DNA of 64,000 bases, taken from contig NC_092672.1 of the NCBI RefSeq assembly GCF_964355755.1, positions 28,642,501 through 28,706,500 of the forward strand, given 5' to 3'. A program made the position numbers and the translations under genes. The notes beneath the pieces were generated by a model. The model was not told where the DNA came from and did no database searches. It was given only the letters and a program-made list of their open reading frames with translations. The stretch is from Antedon mediterranea. Lineage: Eukaryota; Echinodermata; Crinoidea; Comatulida; Antedonidae. Positions 37,901 to 52,900 of this stretch are shown here, in pieces (positions within the stretch are counted from its first letter, which is position 1; each line of letters starts with the position of its first letter).

Positions 37901-40900
37901 TTTTGAAGAAGCTTTAACACAGATGTTCACTGTCCAATGTCAACAAGATTCAGAATCTAGTGGTCTTTACACAAATGATTACGAGGGTACTGCAAGTGGG
38001 TATGAGTCCGGCGCACGGGTTATGGATGTGGAACCATACTGTGGACGAGCTTCTTTGAAGAATCCTAATATAATTTACGAAGCAGGAGGAACTGAGTCAT
38101 CTAATGGAGAGACTGTTGATGTAATTGATGCTATAAAGAATGGAAAGGTAACGATGCTTATATAATAAAAAAAAACATAAGTTTGTATTAGATTTGTTAT
38201 ATTTTTGTGTTAAATATTGAAACTTTATTAATGTTCAATTTGGACAAAATTGCATTTAAAAAAAATGTTCAATGACCCTTTGACTAACAATGATGTAAAT
38301 ATATGTTACGTTTTATTTTTTTCAAAATGAATATAACAATTAGGCAACCTACAAAGTACATATTAATACTAAAAAATGCAAATTTGTTCACTAATTAATA
38401 CAAAGTTATTAGGAAAAATTGAACCCCTTACCCTATAATTGTTATAACAAATTAATTTACCGGACAAAATCTCTTCATTCTCTGAATATTTGTTTTTTAT
38501 TTTCAATTTTCTTGTTCATTTTGTCTATATGTTTAGTAAAATATGAACATAATATCTCTTATAAGTTTGTGTTTAAAATTGAAATGTACAAGTTAATTTA
38601 GAAGAAATTGCATTTTTGATTAAAGGTCATTGACCTTTTTTACCTCTAAAGATAATAATAGATGTTCGGATTAATATTTAAAAAAAAATAAAGAAATCCA
38701 TACACTACATACTGATACCAAGAAAATGCAAATCTGTTCATTAAACCTTAAGTTATTTGATATAATGTTACCCCTACCCCATTATTGTCAACGATTACTA
38801 ATGACAAACAAATTTCTTTATAATGCATAGCATATTCAATTTTGAAAAAATTTTAACTTCAATTTTCTTATTTATTGTGTCTATAGGTTTAAGAAAACAT
38901 TAGTTTGTATAAGATATCTTTTATTTTTGTGTTTAAAATTGAAATCTTTAAGCTAATTTAGAAAAAATTGCATTTTTGACTAAAGGTCAGTGACTTTTTG
39001 ACCTCTAAAGATATCAATAAAATGTTAGAATCATTTTTAAAAAGTATATTACATTTAGGCAATCTATATACTACATACTGATAGCAAGAAAATTCAAATC
39101 TGTTTATTAAATTGTAAGTTATTTGCAAAAATGTTACCCCCATACCCCATAATTGTAAACGATTACATATTTATTTTTTGTTAATCTTTAACCTTAATTT
39201 TCTTGTTTATTGGGTCTATATCTTCATGAAAACATCAGTTTGCATAAGATCTATTGTATTCTTCTTTATTTTTAAACTTAAATTTATAAGTTAATATTAA
39301 AAAAAAAACAACATTTGGTGTCGAAAACGAATACGTGTGCGTGACGTATCCGTTTTTGTTATCGTATTCGTAAGATTGCGAAACCTCTCTATTATGTATG
39401 ATGCTTTGTAATTTTTTTTTTAACATGTGTTACCTTCTTTGGGATAATTGGCAATATAATATTAAAACAAAAGCAATTGTTAATTTAATTGTTATATTCA
39501 TTCCAGGTGTGCTTTGCGTATAACGGAGCCCTGTCACAGAAAGTAAGGTTCACAATTCGTTGGAAACATTATGACGACGGAGATCAAAGAAGTGAGAGAG
39601 AATACAGAGTGTCTAAACTGACAAAGACAACAAGGTAAGAATAATATTTTGTACACTACATTGAGGCCTGCATTATTGAAAGTTATTGAAACTAATATTC
39701 ATTGTTACATTGATTATTCATAGTTAATATAGAACACAATCTTTTCAGGCTTGAATACAATCTTACAATGTAGTAAATATGGAGAGCTTGGATTCTATTA
39801 TATCATCAACAATTTATATAATAGATAAATCAGCTACTCATAATACGTTTATAAATTCAGCTATTAAGAATTTGAATACATTATTCATTGGATAGATTAA
39901 ACAAAATTTAAGAAACATTTTTTTAAATGAAAGCAAATCAACTGAATAGTAAATTTTAACTCATATTAATGTTATTTTAAATTTTATTTTCACTGTGGTT
40001 TGCCTTTGCCCATTGGAAATAAGTTTATCTGGACATTAAAGACCTATATTATCTCTTTGTCTTTTCCAGCATATTTTTTTTGTCTATGTTTATTGTAATT
40101 GCTATATACGTTAATTATTGTATTTTTAATGAGGGAAAAGGTATCAAATCAAATCAATGTTATTCATTAAAAAGTCGTAGCATCGTACCTGCATAAGAGT
40201 ACGGCACTGCCTAAAAGATATCCTGTTATTAGTATACTATGTATTATTGTTAAATACTTGTTTATGTTAATCTTATATTCGTATTCCTTATTGATTAATC
40301 GGATTGATTTACTTCTAGTTGGCATTATACGTGCTTCGATATATACAGCTATATACAGCAAGACGAAGAACTTAATTTTGAGAGTAGTCCCGATTCTCCA
40401 TTTGATGTTGAGGTCATTACACTTTACCAAGATGGCGGTGACTTCTACATTGATAACTTGAATATTGGGTCCAGTGAAATAAAATGTAAGTCATTAAAGA
40501 TAAAGATATATCTGTAAGAAACCTTCCTGCCCAAAACAGAAAAGTATGGAAATAAATCGTGGAAAGCGTGATGTCTAAATAATGGCAACAGTTTGAAGAA
40601 AGAGAGAGACAGACAGAGGGGAGTAGGGGAGGCGGGGGGGGGGGAAGTGTGTCTGTATTAAATGTGAAAACAAAAAAAGCTTTTTTTGCATTTTCAAAAG
40701 AACATTTCCTCCTTTTAGTTCAACCTCACCCTATCATTCAAGTTAAACAAGTAAAATTTAAGGCAAATAAACTAGGCAGACATGTGGTCGAAATGAAAAT
40801 CGCAGAAAATACTAAAAGTAGCCCAATATGAATTCGTTTGTATTAAAAGTATAGATTCTATACTAAAGATAGTAACTCTTGACAAGAAACTGATTTCTTC

Positions 40901-43900
40901 ACTGTTTTTGTCACATGTAGTTTTTAGGTACAATGTTTTTTGTGTTTTCAGATCTTCAAACTCGTCCTGCAGCTCGACCAAACGATATATTTGTTACAGA
41001 AGTATCCGTTGTAAAAGACACAAACAGCTTTAATATCACACTATTTGCAAAAAATTGTGTCTACGGATTTCCTCTTCTCCAGGTTAGAGCTGAAAATATT
41101 ACAAATGGATCAGTTGAAGATGAGAGTGATTACGTCGAATTTAGCAGCAATGATTGGCGAAATAGAACAACAATTACCGTTGAAAGGTTGATAGCAGCAT
41201 CAAAGCCAATATATGGTACTTTCATGATTGAATGGAATGGTAAAAGCTCAGGTAAGGTCATTTTAATGATATTACAATATACCTGTCACTATAACATCTT
41301 GTTAACAGCTGTAAAGAAGATGATAGTTGCATCAGAAACCTATGGAATAAAACGATTAAAACCTCGTTTTATTGGCATCAGTGATGGATATACTGCACTC
41401 TGATGATAATTGATTATTTAGGCCAACTAACGGTACATCATCCACCATCACCACAATTGGAGTTACGAGACTAATACAGAAATTGAGCAAATTTATTTAG
41501 TCGGTTAAACCCAGGCTTACCCAGAGTCATAGCTTAGTCCACTGACATTTCTCCACGATTATGCATATTCAGAGTAAAATAGCAGTATATTGCACAAAAC
41601 CGTAAGCCGGACTTTCACGTGTTGCACACTTCAGTTCACTTAATAATTCTGTTCTATTTGTCTGTTTAATATATTTGTCTGTTATATATAGTTTCAGCCA
41701 TTTTAGTAGCTTTAACATAAATCTTATAACACTCATAAAAAAATGGTTCAGTTGATTTTTTACTTCCTTTTAATTTTTAAATTTTTTCCCTAGCTGTATC
41801 TGCCACGTATTCAGCCAAACAAATGAAAGAATTGCTTGAAGGATATTTTTCTACTGGACTAGTGGCTGTAGAGAAAACGTCAACATGCTTATCTTCTATC
41901 TGGAACATTGAATGGACTGAAATTGGTGGTAATCATGAACCTATAGAGGTAAAGGCAATGACTAATGTTTTTGCAAGAAAATTAAGGAATGAAACTAATT
42001 TAATTATTCAAGAAATATTATGTGGAAAAAGAAAGAAAGAAAAAGAATAACATTTTGTGTTTTATCCATGGAATTTTCCATAATGTTTTTAGGTGCACCC
42101 GTTCGCTTACTATTCTCAGTAGTCCCTGAACAACATGTTCTATCTCCTTGTTTAGTCCTCAGTGCCTGAACAATCCTCGTAGAGAAATGTTACGTTATTT
42201 TCTAGACACAGTATCCCAATGCTCAGTAATTTGAGGAAATATAGGTCTCAAGTGCATCTAATTATTCTTTATTTATACTATATTATGTTATACTCTAAAT
42301 AAAAAAACAACTGTATGATATTTTCAGATTAATGGAACAGGTTTAGTAGGTGATGACGTAGACATTAAGGCTTCCACAGACGTTGATGGCGCACTAGTCC
42401 TTTCCCCTATTCCAGGTGACTACCTACGAACCCCACATTCATCGCCTCAAGTAAGTAGTCAAGAGGTTTATGTTTGGGTCCCACTACGTAACGCTACGTA
42501 AGGGACAAGTGATGAAATATTCAAACTGTCGTCTACGTTCTTGCGTTGTATCTCTAGTGGAAACCAAGCTGTACTGGTCAGAAATAAAACAAGAGAAAGC
42601 ATAAAACTATTGAAAATAAACCATATTCGATAATAACCACGAAACAAAATTTAATTATTGAAAACAGACTCTTGTCAGATCTTCAGCCGTCAGTTTTTAT
42701 TTTAATTTCAGGTTGAAGTTTATATAAATGAGGTGATCTCCAGTTGTGCCACGGATAATTGTACATTTGATTATAATGAAGATTACACTGCCGAAATAAC
42801 CAACATTGACAAACATGCAGGTAAAATAACCAAACTCGATTTCCCATGACTAATAGATTTTGTGTATGTTGGAAAGACTAATGACTGATCTGACAGATTG
42901 TTTTGTTCCCACAAGGTGAATTGACCAATCACTCACGACGGATCGTCCGAACTGTCGCTGGTGATTAGTAAACTTATTTTTTGTTGCGATTAAGGCCCTG
43001 TTCAGACCCATGGCGTTAGACCGTTTTAGCGTACAACGTTACTAGCAAGGTCACGTTACAAACCGCAGAGAAAAAAACGAGGTGTTCAGACCCATAGAGC
43101 ACGATTATCGTTACAACGGAAGTACGTCATTCAGGTTGTTTCTATTGCATATTCATGTGTTCTTACCCACATGTTTTCATCATTATTTCCACTGTATATA
43201 GGCCTAGATCTCAGCCCTACAATTATGACAAAATTTGCCGTAAATAAAACATACCTCAGCATTTATTTAAGAAAAATATAGTAAAGCCAAATTTCTGTTT
43301 CTATTGTTTTTATTTTGTAGTAAAAACCATTTTCCCCAGGTTCTTTGTTACGAAAATAAAGCAGGCCTCCTAATGATGAAGACAAAATTGATTGTGATTA
43401 GTCTATCCAGTCCAGTCAAAGATAATTATATTCTTTGGTCCAGTCGGTTGAAAATAACCCTTAACTTGCTAATAAAAGGGACACAGCTCCCTTTGTTTGT
43501 TTACTAAATTTTTTAGGAGTTAGGGGGTTTTCAGCATTAAACTTGTCCAGTCTAGTCTGCCTTGTATGAATGAGTGACTTGATGTCCCACACTAGTTTTT
43601 AGCTTGAATGAAATGCGTGAATGGCTCTAGGCCTAGCTAGGCCTAAAAGCGGATGGGATCGTAGTCCCTATGTTTAAATACAAGGTGCATTTATTTATGT
43701 CATTTGTTAGAAAATATAATGGTAATCAGTTGGTAGTAGTTTGGGTAGTTTGTAGCCTTTGTAACAGTTGTATTTGTAGTGTAGTTAGGCCTTATTTATT
43801 CTGGCCTTTTTGTTATTGAAATCCATCTCACACATTGACGATACAAGATGTCAGCCTAGGTCAAACCTTGTTTCGCGTCATAACAGGAAACGTTCTGATT

Positions 43901-46900
43901 GGATACAACGTTGACTTACAGTAGCGTCGTACGCTAAAACGGTACTATCAACCGTTTTCCACTACAACGCTACAACCGTTGTACGACGCGTTGTACGCTA
44001 ATCCCCAACTGTTCAGACACACATTCTTTTAGCGTCGTACGCTAAAACGATCTAACGCCATGGGTCTGAACAGGGCCTTTGTCCTTGCGTTGTTTACTAA
44101 GTGAGAACCAAATTCGAGGCAAACGATGTACGAATATTGGTTTTGGGCTGGTGGCGTTGAGGGTAGACAATATGTGTTGCGATAAACACGTATACGTCAC
44201 AGAAGACGTAAGATTTTCTCAGACTAACTTAGCGCTTTTTAAAGTTAAAACTTCTTCCTCTGAAATAGCACCAGCCAGTGTCTTCCATAAGAAACATTGT
44301 GTACACGTCTTATGTTTTCTGTTGATCAGGTTCTGAAGCTGAACAGACGACCATCACCATCACAGGCACCGGTTTCAGCATAGAAAGTTCTGAGAATATT
44401 GTTACCATTGGTGGTGATATAGCATGTGAAGTACAATCTTGTGATGAAACTCAGATAGTCTGCGATGTCCAAAACGGAAAGACGGGAATTTATGAAGTTG
44501 AAGTCAATGTTGTACCTTTTGGATATGCTGAAAGCAGTAGTGTGTATTAATTTACAATACTATATATTTCAAATACATGTACTTAATAATTATGTTATAT
44601 TGAAATTTTGTATATTTCAATATTTAACTTTTTTTTAATTCTGGAAAATTTATTGATATGGTGATTCATACTTAATGTAATTCTTTTATTTGTACAGTAT
44701 GCAAATAAAAGGAGGCGCGACAGTGTGACTGACTTACTGTTTGACTTTGAATAAAATAGGCTAAAGGTTGAGTTGAGTTTTTGTTTTGTTTTTTATGATC
44801 GGACAACATAACTCATGATTTTATTCGATATTTCAGCTGATGTATCCTTTAACTACACTGTCAACATTACCAGTATTGAGCCAGAATCGGGTAGCGAATC
44901 AGGTATAAACATTAATTTCTCTCTGATATAGCAAACGTTTTGTTTACTTACGTTACTTGTTTCCGAAACAACAAAGCAAGCCAAGTTAATTACTGATTAG
45001 AGGCTAGGTATTTAAGACTTGGTATAAAGTTCCTCTTAAAAATTAATACAAAGATTCAATAGGGTTGTGGGCGGCTAGCTTGACCCTTTTTAAAACCACT
45101 AAGAGCTTCACAGAAACAACTACATGTCAAAGTAAATAAACTTGACATTGATGAAATGTTTTTTATAGGAGGAACTGAAGTAAATATTTATGGTCACGGT
45201 TTTAGTAATATTCCAGAAGAGAATACAGTTTTCATTGGCAGTACACGATGTGTCGTCACTCAATCAAGCTTTAATTTTATCATTTGTACATTGGAAGTCC
45301 AGGTTAGCAAAACTATTTCTTTGTCATGCTTGAAATAATCTGGTTTCCTAGTATGGCTTATAGGATCCTTCTAGTTAAACACTTACCACTTATTTCATTT
45401 TCATTTATTTTGTCTCCTTAAAATTACAAACAAAAAACAACATTTAAAACCAGGCAGAAACAGGATTCCTAAAAGCGAACTTCATAACTATATAGTAGGT
45501 ATCATATTGCAATGATAAGATATAAAAAAACCATTTAGAATATAATTTCTATAAACATTAAAAATGCATAAAAATAATATATCAAAATAAAATTCATCAA
45601 TAAATAGCAAAATCTTACTTACAATCTTACAACAATTGTTAAGCTGGTTGAATACGATCGTATAGTCGTAATAGCTGTATTTAAAGTTAGTGAATCTCTT
45701 ATTTCTTCCGGTAGTCCCCCCTCTCATGCACGCAGAATGTGGAAAATTTTGTATTTTAAAGAATTTTCTTACTGCTTATTTCAAAATCAAAACAAAACAT
45801 ATTCAACTAAAAAGTCTTACATTTGATATGTACTAATCGAAAACAATAAAACACATACACTAATTATTATATGGCTGATTAAAGCTGTAATATCAACAAT
45901 ACATTTTACTGTTTCTTTTAAAGAATGAGTCTAGACGACGAAGATCAACAAACACGGTAGATGTTTATGTTGAAATCGATAACCATTCGCACAGTAAGGA
46001 CAATGCATTTACTCAAGATCCAGCTTTAACGCCAACAATATCAAGTATCTCACCAACTTCAAGTAGTGTTCTAGGTTCGTTATTCTTACTGAATTAGTAC
46101 AAATTTGTTGACTTTTTCATGATAATGGGTTCTTTTTCTTTTCTCCAGTAGGTTTGGACAAGTAAGCCTATCAATTCTAATATTCAATATTAGATTGGAG
46201 AATAACATTAGTTACAATTAAAGTGAAAAGATTTAGGCCATATACATGCCTGCAGTCGCGTGCTTAAGATAGTGTTTATCAACCGACCGACCAACCGACC
46301 GACATAGTGAGCTGTACAGTCGCCTTGCACGCGACTAAAAACATGCATTCTAATTTAATACTGCTTTTTATAGGATTAATAAACACCATGTTTGAAAGCT
46401 TTACTTCGTCATGTACAAAAGTTTAACTTGATGTGCATGTTTTACCTGTATGTGCGCGCGTGCAAAAGTGTTACTTTGTATGAAAAAGTGTTACTTGATT
46501 TACAAAGTGATGATTGTAATTGCCGCAAAACAAATTTTAATTTTAATTATTATTTTTGTTTTCTTTCTAGGAGGAGGCACCATTGTTATACTTGGGTCAA
46601 GTTACGGTACCAAAGAGCCTATGGTCACTATTAATAAACTTGAATGTTCTGTGACATCATTTAATGACACCGAAATTCAATGTACTATTCCTGGTAACGA
46701 ACCTGGCATTTATGACGTGACAGTATCGGTGCCAGGAAAGGGTTATGCTAAAACTGGGTATGTTTTAAGCTATAATGCTTCAATAGAGATTTTATGAATG
46801 TGTCTTTTGATACTTGAAATGCACTACAGCATTAGCGTACATATTTTTTTTTTTTATTTATTCAGTATAAATATGCAAAAAAAAAACAAAAACCGATACA

Positions 46901-49900
46901 GCGTGACAAGAGGCAAAACAAAATATATTAAATTCTCAAAATGCAAAAGTTAAAAGCAAACATAAAATGCATATCTTCTTAGTTCTCCATTTACCCAAGA
47001 CAATAAATTTCACCAAATTCTCCTTGAAAATTAATTTGTTTAAGTCAGTAAAGAGGATTTAACTTAAAGTGGTTTTCACTTAGAATACTTTTAAAATTTG
47101 AATCGTGCATTATGGCCATTGAGTTATAATAACATAAAATAATATCTAAATCTAATAAATAATAATTATTATAGATATTTATTTTTTCAGACAACAATTT
47201 TCGTATGATCTTGTAATTGAAGGCATCTTCCCTGATCATGGTTCTCTGCAAGGCGGTACAACGGTATTCATTACTGGTTCTGGTTTTGGTACTAATACCT
47301 CTTTGGTTGATGTAAGTTTTGGTTTTGTGACCTGTGACATCACAGATCTGAATGATGACCTGATTCAATGTACATCCGGGAGCTCGGGAGTTGTACATAC
47401 TGTGACCAATCAAGGAAAACATGAAGGTATGTTGATGCTCAAATTAACCAATATTCTATTGGGATATTTAATAATGTAAAAATAAAATACGTGTGATATA
47501 CTAACTTTGACCTATTAAATAATTATCATCCTGGCAATGATATAATAAGGTTTACAGAGAAGTGTACATTCTGCTAAAGTCCAATCTTCTTTTTCTTCAA
47601 AAGACTCTTCCGAATATTTTAAATGCATTTGTTTAGGTTCAGGCATTTATCTACAAATTGCATTTTCTGCTCTCTTACAGAATATGGAGTTGGTTACAAG
47701 TGGGATCCACAGGTGTTGAAAATAATTGCAGGAGATACGGTGATGTGGCAATGGTCAACACCAGCTCTTGTTGACTCTGTAGGTTATACGGTTCAACAAA
47801 CTGCAGATGCAGATTCTGTAGTATATGATGGTGAAGGGTTCTACGCAGGATCAAGGTCAAAAAGTGGTATGTGTTTCACTCATAACAAGTAGTTGTTTGA
47901 AGAGGGTTTGCTGGCATGCCCATGCCGTCTTCGTGTACAAAGGTTGGCCTCCAGGTCTTCATATTGATAGCAAGGGGCTATAGAAACAACTGCTTTGGGG
48001 TAACGCGACTTATCATGAACTTTATTCAGAGACATAGGCTATTCTTTAAACGCTCTGCCAATTAAAGTATTATACGTAGTAAACCATTCACAAGTATATA
48101 TAGTTGAAACTTAAGCGAGAAAAATGTTACAATTATTTCCTAGTTATTAAATACAGTATTTTGACATTAATTTTAAATTACTTTGTTACCATTTTTAATT
48201 TAATGAATATTAACTTTTTTAAACAGGTACTTATACTTACACATTCAACAACGAAGGAGAATATTATTATTCAAGTGGTCCTGTAAATTCGGATGTTCCA
48301 GAAAAAGACAAATTCTACTTAACTGGAGTTATCTATGTTGCTCCATTTAGATCTGTAGCTTACCCACTATCTGTAAAATTGAATGAAATTTCTGCCAATC
48401 ATGATTTCAGTGCTCAAAGCAATACTCCAACTGATAGTAGTTCTTGCCCGGGAAATGATGACACTATATCTGGTTGTTCTTCAGCAATGCCATTCATAAG
48501 TGACACCTCATTGTTCTCTTTTGCATTCTGGGATTGTAGTACAGCTAATATTGACGTTATTACACCATTGATTGGCTCAGCAGAGCAGACTATAACTATC
48601 GAAGGATCTGGTTTCAGTGATGTGGCTTGTGAGAATGTAGTCACGATTGGGTATGATCACACATGTACTGTCATTTTCAGTAATGCAAATCTTATTGAAT
48701 GCACTATCGAAACCAATAACTCACTACTGGTTGGTTATTATCACAAGGTATCAGTGAATGTAAAGAATCGAGGTTACGCTATGAATTTTATTGATACGCT
48801 AGCAGAAAGAAGTTATATCTTAGTGCCTAGCATAACCTCTGTTGATCCATCTGAAGGTTCTCTAAATGGTGGTACAGTGTTAACAATTGAGGGAAATGGG
48901 TTTTCTGCTTCATCGGTTGATGAATTGATTGTTTCACTTGGACCAGAGTCTTGTCTAATTCAATCATTTAACTACACTCATATAATTTGTGCCACCACTT
49001 CTCATGATGTATCTGGTCATATATTTAATGTTGCTATCGAATTAAACCACCGGTCATCTATCAACATCGGTGGTCAGCCTATCAATTTCATCTACCAGCA
49101 ACATCTGACAATGCAGGTTCAAAACGTTTTTCCAGATACTATTAGTGGTGTCTTGACCACCATCTATGTAAATGGATCTGACTTTGGTGATGTCATCAGT
49201 GACATCACAGTAACGTTCGGAAATGTTGATTGTGCTGTGGTTTCTGTAAATAGTGAAGAGATTGAGTGTGAGGTTGGCTATGTTCCAGTAGGTGATTTGC
49301 CAATCACGGTACATCGAAAGAGATACGGAAATGCAAACTTAGTCAATTTTGAAACTGTATGGGGAGATGCTGTTATCAATACTATCAGCCCACAACAGGG
49401 AAGTACTGAAGGTGGGACTCTGATTACTATCGAAGGGAGTGGATTCCATACTGATGACACATCTGTAGTAATAGATGGTGATGTTTGTGACATTACATTT
49501 GTTAACATTTCAATGGTCACATGCATCACAAACTCTCACTCAGCTGCCACTACAGACTTTCTTGTTACATCGAATGGAGAGAATTTCCATACTCAGTCTT
49601 TTGAGTTCACATCTTCGGCAACTCCAAAAATAACATCTGTTTCCCCATCGTCTGGAAATTCTGGCGACAGTATAACAATACGTGGAGTCAATTTTGGATC
49701 ATCGACAGCAGACGTTGAAGTAACAGTTGATGGCGAAGATTGCACAGTTGTAGGCAGTGTAACAGCGACAGAAATTATCTGTGAAGTTCCATCACACGGC
49801 GCTGGAATGTACATGGTAGAAGCTGCTATCTTTAACCTTGGGAAAGCTTCATCAGTGGTAACATTTGAGTATATTCTCTCAATTACTTCAAGTTTTCCAA

Positions 49901-52900
49901 TTGATGGTAAACAAATCTTACTTGTTGCAATATTACTTCAAAATGAAACCTAATATAATAAAAAGATAAAAATAATGACGAGACGTTGTGATCATATGTC
50001 TCATTATTTTTATTCTTTAGAATCATCAGATGACAAGATATTTTATTTTAATATCAAAACATTGTTATAGTGGTGGTTATTTTATACCTCTGTAAAATAT
50101 GTATATATTAATCTATTTAGACCCTAACTGAATTATATCATGACAAGTAAAATAAATAGTAATCTTACAATTTATTTATTTATTTATTTATTTATTTCAT
50201 ACTCATCCAACAGCGAGTAACCCGCCAATTACAGGATGGATAAACTATTTAAAATTTCACAAGACAAACATATACACAAGATGCTCTACATAAACAAAGA
50301 CTTATTATTAAGTCTTTGGGAGTGGAGTTGTAAATTGTCATGAGAAAAAAACCCTGACATATGACAGGACTTGAACCCAGGACCCTTAGATTGGTAGCCA
50401 AGCATCATAACCACCAAGCCACAGCTGTGTGATCACTCTTTGAATGTTTGCGCCATTTTCTTTAGTGAAGAAACAAAAAAAAATTTGAATTTGTGTATTA
50501 CATCATCTTATGTGTGATCACTCTTTGAATATTTGCGCCATTTTCTTTAGTGAAGAAACAAAAAAACATTTGAATTTTCATATTTTTTGCCAGAGTGAAG
50601 TAGATGCGATTTTAAATGAATAATTCCAGTTCTGTAAACATAGTTCTATTCCATTACAGGAAGTTTCGCTGGAACAAAAACACTTAACTTAACAGGTTCT
50701 GGTTTCGACGAAGATAGAACAAAGGTAACAGTTTGTGGTAACCCATGTGATGTCACATCAGGAACATATACATTTGTTCAGTGCCTAATACCGGCCAATG
50801 ATGGAATTGGTAAGTTGTTAGCACTTTATTTACTGTTTTTAATAACTACTGTTATTATTTTTGTAAAGGAATTATTTATTTTTAGAAGTAGTGAAGAAAA
50901 CACAGCATTAATTATTACACAAATACGTATATGGAATCCTAATTTTCATCCGAGATAGGGTACAATGTTCTTGCCTCTCTCTCTCTCTCTTATTTGTTTA
51001 TTTATTTATTCCCTACCCTCTAGTTTATTATATTATCTCTCTTTGTTAACAGCTTCGTCTACAGTATCTTGTGACATTGTGGTTTTGGTTGACAGTGGAT
51101 TGAATACTACCTTGTCCGATGCATTCACTTACAAGTCTTCTCTAACAGCTTTTATCGACTCAGTAGAACCAACAAGAGGAGGAACGGGTGGAGGAACCGA
51201 TTTAACTATTACTGGAACTGGGTTCAGGTATTAAAACTGTAGTGTAGTTGTTTTATTGTGAACATATTACCCACAGAAGTTATTTACAAGATGAATAATA
51301 CAATAAGTTGTATAAAAAATTAACATTTTAATATGTTATTGCAGGTCGTCTGGCAATGTGGTAACTCTTGATGGTTCTGAATGCATCATTTCCTCTGAAT
51401 CGACTACCATGATAGAATGTACAACAGAAGCTCATCAAGGTTCCATCAAAACTCATGCCAGAGTCGTGACAGATGACAATGACAACATCGCCACACAGGT
51501 AAGCATGCAGGCCATTTGACTCCTTGGCCTTTATACAGTACGTTATCTCCATAAGGTGCATTTGATCTGTATTAATGTATTGTCCATATTGCTAATCATA
51601 ATTTATAGTATTATAGTCTGACAAATAATTGTTTACGTTGTAACTGGAAACAGAACATGCATCAGGCCACTTTATAGTTTGTGTTATCTTCAACAGGACA
51701 ATGGTGACTATTATTACATAGACGTTTGGTCATCTGTTTGGACTTGGGGAGGACTTGAACCTCCCATTGCAGGTGACTTTGTCATAGTACCTGCCGGACA
51801 AACACTTCTTTTAGATGTTAATACACCTATACTATCAATGCTTTTAATTGAAGGTAATGTTTATTTTAATGTAATTTTCATTTATATTTAAATTAGCAAC
51901 TTATACATCTCTGTATTCAACACTGTAAAAATAGGGAAAAGAAACACTAAAACAGTTTAAGTTTAATTGTTCTTTTGCTTAGGAGGTGAATTTATTTTCG
52001 ATGAAAAAGATATAGAGTTACATGCAGAAAACATTCTCATCACTGATGGAGGATTGTTACAAGTTGGCACGGAACAAGAACCATTCCAACACAAAGCAAC
52101 CATTATGATGCATGGTCACCAGAGGTCACAAGAACTTCCTCTTTTTGGCGCCAAGACTCTTGCTGTAAGAAATGGAACGCTTGATCTTCATGGTAACTAC
52201 ATTTCCTATTTTATCACATCAACACCATTTCCATGTGCAACCTGAAAACTGGCAAATGTTTATTTCAAAGTCACATATTTGTTTTGCTATTTAAAATGCA
52301 TTCTAAAAACTAGAATTTCTTTTTAGAATGTTGCTCTAACAACACAATAGTTTAATTTTGCAAGAATATGTTATTACTATACTTATACTACATGGTTTAC
52401 ATTTCATATACAATTTAAAAATAATTTGAAACCTTGAAGGCCTACTCTTACCCACCACAGAAACGTTACTAAACTAGACTAAACAAATATGTGTTTATTG
52501 TCTTGTTTATGTTAGTTTACCAGTTGACATTTCAATTTTTGTTTGCGAGTTCAAAGTATTATACGTATGAAACGCCATATGTGCCGAAATATTATCTTTT
52601 TACTAATCAAAAGACAGTCTAAAACCTAGACTTAAATAAGACATGCTTACACACTTCTCGTTATTTTTTAGGTATCCCAGTTCCTGTTACATGGACGTAT
52701 CTGACACAAACCGCTGTGGCTGGAAGCACTACCCTTGTGTTGGAACAATCCGTCACATGGAATGTTGGTGATCAGATAGCAATTGCTTCCACTGGGCATC
52801 GGCATAGTCAGCGGGAAAATGAAATTGTTCGAATTGTTGGTAAGTATTGAGTAGCCTCAGTTAGCGCCTCAAATGAAATTCTGGATATGTAACTGATGGT

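Noticed and set aside
47045-47422. 125-codon minus-strand frame
   Set aside because: Covers exon 27 in antisense and has no own support.
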